Source: Dehalococcoidia bacterium (GTDB lineage: Bacteria > Chloroflexota > Dehalococcoidia > SM23-28-2 > RBG-16-64-32). From it: a DNA stretch of 57,016 nt. The notes under the pieces are model-generated. The model had not been told where the DNA came from and made no database searches. It worked only from the letters and a program-made list of their open reading frames with translations. The stretch is from contig JAUYGU010000110.1 of NCBI GenBank assembly GCA_030690405.1, forward strand, positions 1 to 57,016, given 5' to 3'. The position numbers and the translations under genes are program-made. This document shows, in pieces, positions 21,672 through 30,320 of this stretch (the first letter of the stretch is position 1; every line of letters starts with the position of its first letter).

Positions 21672-23330
21672 ATGAGCCATAGACGCGTCCCGCGCCCGCA
21701 ATGGCCCCTTCTGGCCGTCCTCTTCCTTGGCGTCATCGCCATCACCGCCCTCTGGTTCATCCTCGCGAACCCACTCGACTTGTCCCCCGATAAAGACAGC
21801 GAGGAGCACTACGTTGAGGCGGCCGTCGGCGCGCCCGCGCGCGTGAACCCGCTGTTCGCGCCGCTGAACGATACCGACGCCGACCTCGCCTCGCTCGTCT
21901 TCTCCGGCCTCACCCGGCTTGGCCCCGATGGCGAGGTTTTGCCCGACCTGGCGGAGTCCTGGGAGATCAGCGATGACGGTCTCAGCTATACCTTCCACCT
22001 GAGGCGAGACGTCGCCTGGCACACAGGGGCACCCTTCACCGCCGACGACGCCGCCTTCACCTACGCCCTCCTCGCCGACCCCGACCTGCCCGGCGACCCG
22101 GCGCTCGGCCAGCTCTGGCGCCAGGTGTCCTGCAGCGCCGCAGACGAGATCACGCTGCTTTGCCAGCTCCCAGAGCCGTTCGCGCCCTTCATCTCCTACA
22201 CTACGATCGGCATACTGCCGAAGCACATCCTTGAAAGCGCCACCGGAGCTACCATCGCGGACAGCGCGTTCAACCAGGCGCCGGCGGGGACGGGGCCGTA
22301 CAGGCTGGCCCAGCTTGATCAGACGAAGGCGATCCTTCGCGCCAACCCGACCTACTACGGAGCCAAGCCGGCGATTGATGAGATCGAGCTGCGCTTCTAC
22401 CCGGACCCCTCCACCGCGGCGGCCGCGCTCAGCCGCGGGGAGGTCCAGGGGTTGCTGCTAGGCCCCGGCGCCAGCCAGGAGGACTTTGACCTCCTCACCT
22501 CCACGCCCGGCCTCCGCGCCTACACCGCCAACCGCACCGCCTACACGGTGCTCTTCCTGAACAACAGCCAGCCCCCCTTTGACGACAAGACCCTCCGTCA
22601 GGCCGTCGCCTTCAGCATCAACATCGACGACATCATCAGCCACCTCCTGGGCGGCCGCGCCGTCCGCGCCGACTCGCCGATCGTCCCCGGCACCTGGGCC
22701 TACAACCCGCAGATCGAGCCCCGGCCGTACGATACGGACCAGGCGAAGAAGCTCCTGGACGAAGCCGGCTGGAAGACGAACGATGCGGCGATCCGGCAGA
22801 AAGACGGTACGGAGCTGCGCATCACACTGATGACGGACCAGGACCCGCTCCGCATCGCCGTTGCCCAGGAGATCGCCAACCAGCTCGCAAAGGTGGGCAT
22901 CCAAACCGTCGTCGCGCCGCAGGGCTCGGCAGACCTCGTGCGCGAGCTCCTGGTGCCGCACCAGTACCAGGCGGCGATCTTCGGCTGGGACCCGGGCGCC
23001 GACCCAGACCCCTACCCGGCCTGGCACAGCTCTCAGGTGGGGGCAAACGGCCGGAACCTGGCCGCCTACCAGAACCCGGACACGGACCGCATGATTGAGG
23101 AAGCACGCCAGACAACTGATCTGGACAAGCGTCAGGCGCTGTACTACACGTTCCAGCAGAAGTTCTTTGAGGATGTGCCCAGCGTCCTGATCTACTATCC
23201 CGTGTTCACTTACTTCGTGGCGGAGGAGGTGCAGAACGTGGAGATGGGCACGCTCTTCCAGACCTCATCACGCTTCGCAAACATCGCCCAGTGGACGATC
23301 GGCGAGACGCCCCAGCTAATCGGCGGCTAG
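21672..23330 (+). CDS. Extracellular solute-binding protein, family 5 (peptide/nickel type)
   Basis: The 552-residue protein has an N-terminal membrane anchor (residues 12-32) with no lipobox cysteine, then a full SBP_bac_5 domain: LVFSGLTRLGPDGEVLPDLAESW, YTFHLRRDVAWHTGAPFTADD, GTGPYRL, and RQAVAFSINIDDIISHLLGGRA. Relatives capture oligopeptides for an ABC transporter. No permease or ATPase gene is next to it, so it either works with a distant transporter or has another binding role. It directly follows secG and overlaps no gene. Confidence 0.88.
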   Translation: MSHRRVPRPQWPLLAVLFLGVIAITALWFILANPLDLSPDKDSEEHYVEAAVGAPARVNPLFAPLNDTDADLASLVFSGLTRLGPDGEVLPDLAESWEISDDGLSYTFHLRRDVAWHTGAPFTADDAAFTYALLADPDLPGDPALGQLWRQVSCSAADEITLLCQLPEPFAPFISYTTIGILPKHILESATGATIADSAFNQAPAGTGPYRLAQLDQTKAILRANPTYYGAKPAIDEIELRFYPDPSTAAAALSRGEVQGLLLGPGASQEDFDLLTSTPGLRAYTANRTAYTVLFLNNSQPPFDDKTLRQAVAFSINIDDIISHLLGGRAVRADSPIVPGTWAYNPQIEPRPYDTDQAKKLLDEAGWKTNDAAIRQKDGTELRITLMTDQDPLRIAVAQEIANQLAKVGIQTVVAPQGSADLVRELLVPHQYQAAIFGWDPGADPDPYPAWHSSQVGANGRNLAAYQNPDTDRMIEEARQTTDLDKRQALYYTFQQKFFEDVPSVLIYYPVFTYFVAEEVQNVEMGTLFQTSSRFANIAQWTIGETPQLIGG

Positions 23331-23338
23331 ACGCGGCA

Positions 23339-24160
23339 GTGCCAGCGCAGGCGATCATAACCCTCACCAGCGACTTCGGCCTGGCCGACACGTACGTCGC
23401 CGCCATGAAGGGCGTCATCCTCTCCCTCAACCCGAACGCCGTCATCGTCGATGTCAGCCACGCCGTGCGGCCGCAGCGCATCGAGCAAGGGGCGTTCCTG
23501 CTGGAAGTGGCCCGCCCGTACTTCCCGGCGAACGCCATCCACGTGGCGGTCGTAGACCCCGGCGTGGGCACGGAACGGCGCGGCCTCGCCCTCCGGACTT
23601 CGCTGGGCGTATTCGTGGGCCCGGATAACGGCGTCCTCTCCCCGGCCCTGGCGGAAGAGGTCCGCGAGGGCGTTGGCGAAGGCGGCGGGCGCGTCCCGCT
23701 GCCCGAGGGAAGCACCGGCGTGGAGCTGACCAACGCCCGCTACCAGCGGCTACCCGTTAGCCACACGTTCCACGGACGCGATGTCTTCGCGCCCGCGGCC
23801 GCCCACCTCTCGCTCGGAGTGGCGTTGCCGGAGCTCGGCGAGGCGGTAACGGAGGCGTTCGTGCTGCCGCCGTTTCGGGCGCGCCGGCAACCGGATGGAT
23901 CGCTGGCCGGGCGCGTCGTCCACGTTGACGGCTTCGGCAACCTGATCACGGACGTGCGGGCGGAGGACCTGTCCTCATCAGAAATCACGGTTGAGATCCG
24001 CGGCCGACAGATCGCCGCGCTGCGACGGGCCTACGCGGGCGCCCCGGGGTTGGCGGCGCTCGTGGGGAGCTCCGGCTTCCTGGAGATCGCGCTGCCGGGA
24101 GGCAGCGCCGCCGCCGAGACCGGCGGGGATATCGGCGAACCGGTGACGGTCCGCGGCTGA
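23339..24160 (+). CDS. SAM hydroxide adenosyltransferase (DUF62)
   Basis: The 273-residue protein carries the duf-62 signatures TLTSDFGLADTYVAAMKG, the HAVRPQ segment, HVAVVDPGVGTERR and VGPDNGVLSP, plus a C-terminal beta domain (VVHVDGFGNLITDV). Members cleave S-adenosylmethionine to adenosine and methionine using activated water, related to fluorinases but lacking their halide chemistry. The physiological purpose is unclear. The likely start is the GTG at 23339, nine bases after the upstream gene ends; no strong ribosome site is seen. The next gene is convergent. Confidence 0.88.
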   Translation: MPAQAIITLTSDFGLADTYVAAMKGVILSLNPNAVIVDVSHAVRPQRIEQGAFLLEVARPYFPANAIHVAVVDPGVGTERRGLALRTSLGVFVGPDNGVLSPALAEEVREGVGEGGGRVPLPEGSTGVELTNARYQRLPVSHTFHGRDVFAPAAAHLSLGVALPELGEAVTEAFVLPPFRARRQPDGSLAGRVVHVDGFGNLITDVRAEDLSSSEITVEIRGRQIAALRRAYAGAPGLAALVGSSGFLEIALPGGSAAAETGGDIGEPVTVRG

Positions 24161-24162
24161 CG

Positions 24163-24753
24163 CTACGGCAGGACGGTTATCGGCACCTGCACCAGGTGCT
24201 TTGGCCTGCCGTCGTCCGTGGTCTCGGTGAACACCCAGATGCAGAACGGCGCCTGATCGCGCAGGCCGGTGAGCAGGATGTCCGTCGCGAACGGCGCCGG
24301 ATGACCTGTGGTCGTCAGCCCGGGCGGGGCGATCCGCCCGGCCTTCGATTCCGGGCGCACGTCCTTATCGAGGATCGGCTCGCCGTTCGCGTTGATTATC
24401 GCCACTACCACGCCCCTGTCCTCGAAGCCTATCTCGGAGCCCCAGCCGCGCACGTGGAAGGGGTTCGGCACCTTCGTTTCCGGCACCGGCTCCTGGACCT
24501 GGAGAACGCTGGCCGGCGCCGGGTCCGGGTTGAAGCCGCACACGTTTGGGCCGGGCGTCGGCGTTACCGTGGGCGTCGGGCTCGGCGCCAGGGTGGGAGT
24601 CGCCGTCGGCGCCGAAGTAGCCGTCGGAGTGAGCAGGCGAATGACGATCGTCCGTTCGGCGTCACTGCCGCCGCCGCAGGCGATCGCCAGCGCCGCGAGG
24701 GCGGCCACCAGGATCGCCCCCAGGGGCAACACATACCTCAGTTTCACAGGCAT
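24163..24753 (-). CDS. Lipoprotein with Gmad2-like immunoglobulin-type domain
   Basis: The 196-residue protein has a signal peptide ending in a lipobox (LAIAC, Cys26), followed by a Thr/Pro/Ala-rich linker (TPTATSAPTATPTLAP) that spans the wall. The C-terminal domain begins VQEPVPETKVPNPFHVRG and continues to GFEDRGVVVAII, resembling Gmad2 of spore-germination and envelope proteins. It should be anchored on the outer face of the cytoplasmic membrane. The function is unknown. It ends two bases from the convergent SAM-cleaving enzyme gene. Confidence 0.75.
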   Translation of the reverse strand: MPVKLRYVLPLGAILVAALAALAIACGGGSDAERTIVIRLLTPTATSAPTATPTLAPSPTPTVTPTPGPNVCGFNPDPAPASVLQVQEPVPETKVPNPFHVRGWGSEIGFEDRGVVVAIINANGEPILDKDVRPESKAGRIAPPGLTTTGHPAPFATDILLTGLRDQAPFCIWVFTETTDDGRPKHLVQVPITVLP

Positions 24754-24825
24754 CGACAGTTATAACGCTGGGGGCTGTATCGCGTTACGGAAGCGGCCCG
24801 TGCTAGAATCGGCGGGCGCACCGTC

Positions 24826-25791
24826 ATGGCAATCGTCTTTCTGGGCACGCCCGCCTTCGCCGTTCCCTCCCTGCGCCGGCTCGCCGCCGAGGGCTCCGAG
24901 ATAGCGGCGGTATACACGCAGCCGGACCGGCCGGCCGGACGCGGGCGCCACCCGGCGCCTCCGCCGCTGAAGACCGCCGCCCTTGAGTTGGGGCTCCAGG
25001 TGCGGCAGCCGGAGAGCCTGCGCGACCCGGCCGTCCTGGCGGAGCTGGCGGCCCTCCACCCCGAGGCCGGCGTGGGCGTGGCCTACGGGCAGATCCTGCG
25101 CCGGGAGGTGCTGGACATCCCCGCCAGGGGGGTCATCAACGTCCACCCCTCCCTCCTGCCCCGCCACCGCGGCGCCTCGCCGGTGCCGGCGGCCATTCTC
25201 GCCGGTGACGCTGAGACCGGCGTCACCATCATCCTCATGGACACGGGCATGGACAGCGGGCCGGTCCTGGCCCAGCGGCGCGTCGCCATCCAGGACTCCG
25301 ATACGACAGCCACTCTCATGGCCGGCCTCGCCGGCGTCGCCGCCGACCTGCTGGCGGAGACGCTGCCCCGCTGGCTGCGCGGCGAGATTCAGCCGCAGCC
25401 GCAGAACGACTCGCAGGCCACGAAGGCGCCGCTTCTCAAGAAGGAGCACGGAGCGATCGACTGGTCCCTGCCGGCGGTCGAGATCTGGCGGCGGGTGCGC
25501 GCCTATAACCCGTGGCCGGGCGCGTATACCAGGATCGACGGCGCTCTGCTGCACATTTGGGAGGCCCGGCCGCTGGCGGGCGGCGGCGCCGCCCCGGGCA
25601 CGGTGGTAACTCTCCCGCCGGAGCAGCACGCCCGGCTTCCCGAGGGGACCGACCCGGAGGCGTTCGGCGTGACGACCGGCGACGGCATCCTCGCCGTGCT
25701 GGTCGCGCAGCGCGAAGGGCGGCGCGCCCTCCCGGCGGGAGAGTTCCTGCGGGGGATGCGCGACTTCATCGGTCGCAGGCTGGGCAGGTAA
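24826..25791 (+). CDS. fmt: Methionyl-tRNA formyltransferase
   Basis: The 321-residue protein has the Fmt N-terminal Rossmann-like domain (VFLGTPAFAVPSLRRL), the catalytic segment VINVHPSLLPRHRGASPVPAA with the active Asn/His pair, the aspartate region TIILMDTGMDSGPVLAQ, and a C-terminal OB-type domain. It formylates initiator Met-tRNA using 10-formyl-THF. A TAGAAT box at 24804-24809 lies 22 bases before the ATG, giving a short leader. It faces rplY across a shared terminator hairpin. Confidence 0.95.
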   Translation: MAIVFLGTPAFAVPSLRRLAAEGSEIAAVYTQPDRPAGRGRHPAPPPLKTAALELGLQVRQPESLRDPAVLAELAALHPEAGVGVAYGQILRREVLDIPARGVINVHPSLLPRHRGASPVPAAILAGDAETGVTIILMDTGMDSGPVLAQRRVAIQDSDTTATLMAGLAGVAADLLAETLPRWLRGEIQPQPQNDSQATKAPLLKKEHGAIDWSLPAVEIWRRVRAYNPWPGAYTRIDGALLHIWEARPLAGGGAAPGTVVTLPPEQHARLPEGTDPEAFGVTTGDGILAVLVAQREGRRALPAGEFLRGMRDFIGRRLGR

Positions 25792-25797
25792 CGAAAA

Positions 25798-25821
25798 CGG
25801 GGGAAGCCTGAGCTTCCCCCG
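25798..25821. terminator. Bidirectional terminator between fmt and rplY
   Basis: A ten-pair stem CGGGGGAAGC / GCTTCCCCCG around a CTGA loop separates the convergent genes. On the minus strand it is followed by GTTTTCG, so it should end rplY transcripts best; on the plus strand the U-tract is weak. Confidence 0.75.
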
Positions 25822-25842
25822 CGTGGTTTCGATCCGCTGCCG

Positions 25843-26517
25843 CTAGCTCTTGGCCTCTTCGCCGCTCTCCCCGGCTGCCTCCGCCGCCTCCCCAGCCGCG
25901 GGCGCCTCTCCCTCGACGGCGGCCTCCTCCACGACCTCTTCGACCTTCTCCACCTGCGGCGGGGCGATCTTGGCCACGACCTGCTCCGGGTCTGTGAGCA
26001 CCGTAATGCCCTCGGGCACGTTGAGCTCGCCGACGTGGATCGTGGCGTCGATCTCCTCCAGGCCGGACACGTCCACTTCGAACACGGATGGTATGTCGGT
26101 GGGCAGCCCCTCCACGCTGATGCGGTCCAGGCTGTGCAGGAGCGTGCCGCCGTGGGTCTGCTCGGCGGGGGCCGTCCCCACGAGCGACACCGGCACCTCC
26201 ATCCGTACCTTCTCCTTCAGCGATATCTGGTAGAAGTCCGCGTGCAGAATAGCGTCTGTCACCGGGTTGCGCTGGACCTGGCGCAGGAAGGTTGGCCGGA
26301 GCTCCTCGCCGTCCAGCCGCAGGTAGACGATCTCGTTGCGGCCGGCGGTGCGCATGACGTGTACCAGATCGTCCTTCGGCACCTGGATCGCGACCGAATC
26401 GAGGGCGTGTCCGTAGACGTTGGCGGGGATGACCCCCTCACGCCGCAGCCGGCTGACCTTCTTGCCCAGCACGTCGCGCGGGGTGACCTTCAGTTCGACT
26501 TTAGTCTGCTCTGCCAT
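25843..26517 (-). CDS. rplY: 50S ribosomal protein L25/general stress protein Ctc
   Basis: The 224-residue protein is the long CTC form: an N-terminal L25 domain that binds 5S rRNA (RDVLGKKVSRLRREGVIPANVYG, ILHADFYQI), a TL5 C-terminal beta domain, and a low-complexity Glu/Ala tail. The ATG at 26517 has AAGGAGAAGAACG upstream, so the longer in-frame version is rejected. It stands alone and faces fmt. Confidence 0.94.
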   Translation of the reverse strand: MAEQTKVELKVTPRDVLGKKVSRLRREGVIPANVYGHALDSVAIQVPKDDLVHVMRTAGRNEIVYLRLDGEELRPTFLRQVQRNPVTDAILHADFYQISLKEKVRMEVPVSLVGTAPAEQTHGGTLLHSLDRISVEGLPTDIPSVFEVDVSGLEEIDATIHVGELNVPEGITVLTDPEQVVAKIAPPQVEKVEEVVEEAAVEGEAPAAGEAAEAAGESGEEAKS

Positions 26518-26653
26518 CGTTCTTCTCCTTGGGCTACGCTCCAGATTATCGGAACGCGCCGCCACGGTCAACGAACACTCACCCGGCCTTGACGGAGGAG
26601 CGCCGCCTGTGCTCTATTGGGCGCGGCCACAACGTATCTGAGGAGGTTGCCCC

Positions 26654-27724
26654 GTGCTAGCGTGCATAAAGACCGCGAACGGCAAAGTGGAGATGATGGA
26701 CCTGCCCGTGCCGGAGCCGGCCGAAGGCGAGATCGTGATCAAGATGTCCATGGCCACGGTGTGTGGCACGGACATGCACTTCCTGGACGAGTTTCCTAAC
26801 GAATTGGTGGAGTTCACCTATCCGGGCAACCTGAAGCCGGAAGGCCTGCCGATGGGCCACGAGGCCGTCGGTATCGTCCACGCGGTGGGCACGGGCGTGA
26901 CGCGCTTTCAGCCGGGCGACCGGGTCATCTCGTCCTGCCTGGTCGGCTGCGGCAAGTGTCACGAGTGCATGACGGTGGATCACAGCATGTGCACCGGCAG
27001 CGGCGGCCGCGTGGGCCGCGTGCTCTTCGGCTGCCAGGCGGAGTACTACCGGGTCCCCTTCGCCGAGGTGAACGTCGCCATGGTGCCAGACGGCGTCTCC
27101 GACGAGCACGCCGTCCTGGCCACGGACATCCTCTCCACCGGCTTCGGCGCCATCGACCGGGCCGAGGCGGGCTTCGGCGACTCCGTCGCCGTCTTCGCCC
27201 AGGGGCCGCTGGGCCTGTGCGCCACCGCCGGCGCCCGCGCCCGCGGCTGCGGCCTCATCATCGGCGTCGATTCCGTCCCCGAGCGTCTCGAGATGTCCAA
27301 GAAGCTCGGCGCCAACGTCGTCATCAACCACACCGAAAAGGACGCCGTGGCCGAGATCATGGCCCTCACCAACAACCAGGGCGTGGACGTCGCGGTCGAG
27401 GCGGTGGGCACCCAGGCCACCTTCGAGTCCTGCACGAAGGTCGTGCGCCGCGGCGGCACCGTCTCCTCCATCGGCGTGTACGGCCTTCTCCCTCAGATTT
27501 CGATTCCCACTGCGGTCCCCTCGTTCCTGTACCGTAACATCATCACCACCCTCTGCCCATCCGGGCACGACCGCATGGAGCATCTGCTGGCCCTGCTCCA
27601 GAACGGCAGCGTTGACCTGACGGCGCTGTTCACGCACCGGATGAAGCTGGCCGACACGGCCAAGGCGTTCGATCTGTTCCGCTCCAAGACGGAGGGCGTC
27701 CTTAAGATCGCGATCACGCCATAG
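26654..27724 (+). CDS. Zinc-dependent alcohol dehydrogenase (MDR superfamily)
   Basis: The 356-residue protein carries catalytic zinc ligands in ATVCGTDMHF (Cys37) and GHEAVGIVHAVG, and a structural zinc knuckle GCGKCHECMTVDHSMC. The Rossmann region (DSVAVFAQGPLGLCATAGARA) has a GPLG in place of the usual GxGxxG. Members oxidise alcohols or reduce aldehydes with NAD(P); threonine- and sorbitol-type enzymes look alike and the substrate is unknown. It starts at a GTG with GAGGAGG upstream and stands alone between rplY and larE. Confidence 0.88.
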   Translation: MLACIKTANGKVEMMDLPVPEPAEGEIVIKMSMATVCGTDMHFLDEFPNELVEFTYPGNLKPEGLPMGHEAVGIVHAVGTGVTRFQPGDRVISSCLVGCGKCHECMTVDHSMCTGSGGRVGRVLFGCQAEYYRVPFAEVNVAMVPDGVSDEHAVLATDILSTGFGAIDRAEAGFGDSVAVFAQGPLGLCATAGARARGCGLIIGVDSVPERLEMSKKLGANVVINHTEKDAVAEIMALTNNQGVDVAVEAVGTQATFESCTKVVRRGGTVSSIGVYGLLPQISIPTAVPSFLYRNIITTLCPSGHDRMEHLLALLQNGSVDLTALFTHRMKLADTAKAFDLFRSKTEGVLKIAITP

Positions 27725-27769
27725 GCGCCACGGCGCGCCGTCCCCGCAGGGGTGCTATCATATTGCGTT

Positions 27770-28609
27770 GTGACTGACGCCCTCGCCCCCAGGCTCGCCG
27801 CCCTCGAACGCACCATCGCCGGGATGGGCTCCGCCATCGTCGCCTATTCGGGCGGCGTCGACTCCACGTTCGTCGCCGCCGTCGCCCGCGACGTCCTCGG
27901 CGAGCGGGCGCTGGCGATAACCGGCGTCTCGCCCTCGGTGCCGCCTTCTGAGGTAGAGGAGGCGAAGGCGCTGGCGCGCGGCATCGGCATCGCCCACGAG
28001 CTGATCGATACGCGGGAGATGGACAACCCGGAGTACGTCGCCAACAGCCCGGCCCGCTGCTTCCACTGCAAGGACGAGCTGTACGGACGCCTCACGGCGA
28101 TCGCAGGCGAGCGCGGCTTCGACTGCGTGATCGACGGCTGCAACCTGGACGATACGGGCGACTTCCGCCCCGGACGGCGGGCCGCCGCCGGGCACGGCGT
28201 GCGCAGCCCGCTGGTGGAGGCCAGCCTCACGAAAGACGACATTCGCACCCTCTCGCGCGAGCGCGGCCTGCCGACGTGGGACAAGCCGGCGATGGCCTGC
28301 CTCTCCTCCCGCATCCCCTACGGCACGCCGGTCACCGTCGAGGCGCTGGACCGCATCGGCGAGGCGGAGGAGTACCTGCGCTCGCTGGGCGTCCGGCAAC
28401 TCCGCGTCCGCCACCATGGGGACGTCGCCCGCATAGAGACGGACGAGGCGGGGCTGGAGCTGTTGATCGCCGGCCGGGCGGAGGTCGTCGAACGGCTGAA
28501 GGCGCTGGGCTATCTGTACGTGACGCTGGACCTGGCGGGGTACCGCTCTGGCTCGCTCAACGCGGCGCTGGGGCAGGAGCGGCGCCGCACAGAAGCTACG
28601 AGCACTTGA
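27770..28609 (+). CDS. larE: LarE, sacrificial sulfur transferase for the Ni-pincer cofactor
   Basis: The 279-residue protein has the ATP pyrophosphatase P-loop AYSGGVDSTFVA (residues 25-36), a PARCFHCKDELYG segment, and PAMACLSSRIPYG, whose Cys177 matches the cysteine that LarE sacrifices as sulfur donor. LarE acts on a nicotinate-derived precursor in nickel-pincer nucleotide synthesis for lactate racemase and relatives. larB, larC and larA are not in the window. A TATCAT box at 27756-27761 predicts a start two bases before the GTG at 27770, so the mRNA is probably leaderless. Confidence 0.88.
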   Translation: MTDALAPRLAALERTIAGMGSAIVAYSGGVDSTFVAAVARDVLGERALAITGVSPSVPPSEVEEAKALARGIGIAHELIDTREMDNPEYVANSPARCFHCKDELYGRLTAIAGERGFDCVIDGCNLDDTGDFRPGRRAAAGHGVRSPLVEASLTKDDIRTLSRERGLPTWDKPAMACLSSRIPYGTPVTVEALDRIGEAEEYLRSLGVRQLRVRHHGDVARIETDEAGLELLIAGRAEVVERLKALGYLYVTLDLAGYRSGSLNAALGQERRRTEATST

Positions 28610-28660
28610 CGCGCCTCTTCTGCGGGTGTATGATGTCCGATGTCAGATATCCGACATCGG
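28606..28660 (+). promoter_or_regulatory. Toxin-antitoxin promoter and palindromic operator
   Basis: A near-consensus promoter has -35 TTGACG (28606-28611), a 17-base spacer and -10 TATGAT (28629-28634). A 24-base palindrome covers the start site: arms CCGATGTC (28637-28644) and GACATCGG (28653-28660) around a central GATATC. It is the likely binding site for the AbrB-type antitoxin, giving autorepression. Confidence 0.75.
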
Positions 28661-28669
28661 AGGCATACA

Positions 28670-28945
28670 ATGGCGCGAGCCGTACTCCGCCCCAGACGAC
28701 AGCTCACACTCCCACGCGACATCTGCCGCCAGCTCGGGATCGATACCGGCGACCAGGTTGACCTCAGCGTCGAGGACGGCACACTAGTAGTGACGCCTTC
28801 CAGGAAGCGCGCCCTGGATGCCCTCGCCGAGATCCAGAACGCGTTCGCCCGCTCCGGCCTGACGGAAGAAGAGCTACAGCGAGCCGCTAGAGAGGCCCGA
28901 ACAGAGCTGATCCGCGAGCGATATGGCCGCAGCCGACCGGCCTAG
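28670..28945 (+). CDS. AbrB/MazE-type antitoxin
   Basis: The 91-residue protein begins with a SpoVT/AbrB swapped-hairpin DNA-binding domain (RAVLRPRRQLTLPRDICRQL then GIDTGDQVDLSVEDGTLVV). It continues with an acidic, helical C-terminus (ALAEIQNAFARSGLTEEELQ) that should wrap the toxin. The ATG at 28670 has GGAGG six bases upstream, and a palindromic operator lies ten bases before the start codon. The toxin gene begins 23 bases before its end, the usual coupling for such pairs. Confidence 0.85.
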   Translation: MARAVLRPRRQLTLPRDICRQLGIDTGDQVDLSVEDGTLVVTPSRKRALDALAEIQNAFARSGLTEEELQRAAREARTELIRERYGRSRPA

Positions 28946-29363
28946 GGTCTTCCTCGACACCAACGTACTGGTCTCCGCCCTGTACTCCGCGGGTGGCCCG
29001 CCGGCAGCAATCCTGCGGCTACACGTCGAAGACCGGATCACTATCGTCGTCTCGCAGCTCGTTGTGGAAGAGCTGATCCGGGCTATCCACCGCAAGCTTC
29101 CTGATGCTCTCCCCCTTCTCCGCGAATTCCTCCTCAACACGCCCCCGGAGGTCGTGCCCGATCCCTCCGCCGATGAGATACAGAGATTCGCCCCCGATGT
29201 GAACCGCTCCGACGCGCCGGTGCTCGCCGCCGCCGTGAACGCCGACGCGGACTATCTCGTCAGCGGGGATGTCGCTTTCTTGCGCGAGGCCCGACGTCTG
29301 GAGATCACCGTGGCCCTCGTCACGCCACGCGAGTTGCTCGGCCGGCTCCAATCGGGGAGATGA
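28923..29363 (+). CDS. PIN-domain toxin
   Basis: The 146-residue protein is a PIN-family nuclease of the putative toxin-component type: VFLDTNVLVSALYSAGGPPA holds the first catalytic aspartate, VVEELIRAI the glutamate, and NRSDAPVLAAAVNADADYLV plus SGDVAFL the later acidic residues. Such toxins cut specific tRNAs or other RNAs and are held inactive by the partner antitoxin. It overlaps the antitoxin gene by 23 bases. All acidic residues are intact, so it is probably active when freed. Confidence 0.88.
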   Translation: MAAADRPRVFLDTNVLVSALYSAGGPPAAILRLHVEDRITIVVSQLVVEELIRAIHRKLPDALPLLREFLLNTPPEVVPDPSADEIQRFAPDVNRSDAPVLAAAVNADADYLVSGDVAFLREARRLEITVALVTPRELLGRLQSGR

Positions 29364-29441
29364 AGGAACATTTGGGCCTCGCCGCCCGCCGTTGTGCTAA
29401 TCTAGACAACGTATCGCCTAGGAGGAACGGAGACCATCGTC

Positions 29442-29870
29442 ATGCAGTGTCCGCGCTGTCACGCTGATCTCGTCGTCGAGCAGGAGTACCACGGCATCGA
29501 GGTGGACCGCTGCCCGTCCTGCGAAGGCCGCTGGCTGGACCACGATGAGCTGGACCAGCTGGAGGCGACGGTCCCCTCCACACTGGAGGAGCGCCGCGCC
29601 ACCATCAAGTACGCCGAGCGAAAGAGCGAGCTGGCCTGCCCCCAATGTGGCAAGACGATGACGGCCTTCAACTACCGCGCCTACAACCTGGAGCTGGACG
29701 CCTGCGATGAGCACGGCTGGTGGCTGGACGCCGGCGAAGAGGCCCGCGTGCGGGAGATCATCCAGGAGCGGGTCCGCGGCCTGGCCCGCGCCGCATCCGC
29801 CGAGGCAGCCTGGGGGCACTTCCTGGGCGGTCTCAAGGGCGGCGGCCTCTTCGGCCGACGGCGCCGCTAA
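29442..29870 (+). CDS. Double zinc-ribbon (zf-TFIIB) protein
   Basis: The 142-residue protein has one zf-TFIIB unit at the N-terminus (MQCPRCHADLVV, DRCPSCEGRWLDHDELDQL) and a second, degenerate unit (ACPQCGKTMTAF, LDACDEHGWWLDAGEEARV). It ends in a glycine/arginine-rich tail (GGGLFGRRRR). The function of this widespread family is not known. GGAGG lies well upstream, with a weaker GGAGA nearer the ATG, and a TAATCT box lies about 45 bases before it. Confidence 0.78.
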   Translation: MQCPRCHADLVVEQEYHGIEVDRCPSCEGRWLDHDELDQLEATVPSTLEERRATIKYAERKSELACPQCGKTMTAFNYRAYNLELDACDEHGWWLDAGEEARVREIIQERVRGLARAASAEAAWGHFLGGLKGGGLFGRRRR

Positions 29871-29877
29871 GCCGCTC

Positions 29878-30288
29878 CTACGTCTCTACGCGCCTCGCGA
29901 GAGGCAATAGCGCCAGCGGCAGCAGCACGGCCAGCGCCAGGCTCACGGTCTGCCCCACCTGGTCGCCGGTCGACATCTCGTCCATGTGGGTGACGTGGAA
30001 GATGAAGTGCGGGACCGCGTTCACCAGGTACGCGACGAGGACGACGATGACAAGACGCCGCTCCAGGAGGACGGCCGCCGCCACCAGCAGCAGGGCAAGC
30101 GCCAGGTTCAGGCCACCGACGTCGCGGACCAGGTGTTCGTTGTAGGGCCCCACGGCCGAGACCCAGGAGCGGCCCCCACCCGGGAAGTCGTCGTAGAAGG
30201 AGCGCGGGGCCGCCAGCGCCCACACACCGACATCCGCCGCCGCTACGGCCAGCAGGCCCAGGCCCACCCGCAGCCACAGATAGCGCAT
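29878..30288 (-). CDS. Four-helix membrane protein of unknown function
   Basis: The 136-residue protein has four predicted membrane helices (residues about 5-25, 58-78, 80-98, 112-130) and a conserved-looking extracellular loop RSFYDDFPGGGRSWVSAVGPYNEH after helix 1. HFIFHVTHMDEMS between helices 3 and 4 is rich in His and acidic residues. The family is not identified. It converges with the zinc-ribbon gene and lies 32 bases downstream of the PHP gene in the same orientation. Confidence 0.6.
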   Translation of the reverse strand: MRYLWLRVGLGLLAVAAADVGVWALAAPRSFYDDFPGGGRSWVSAVGPYNEHLVRDVGGLNLALALLLVAAAVLLERRLVIVVLVAYLVNAVPHFIFHVTHMDEMSTGDQVGQTVSLALAVLLPLALLPLARRVET

Positions 30289-30320
30289 AACGTCTCTCCG
30301 CCGAGGGCGGGCCCCGCCGG

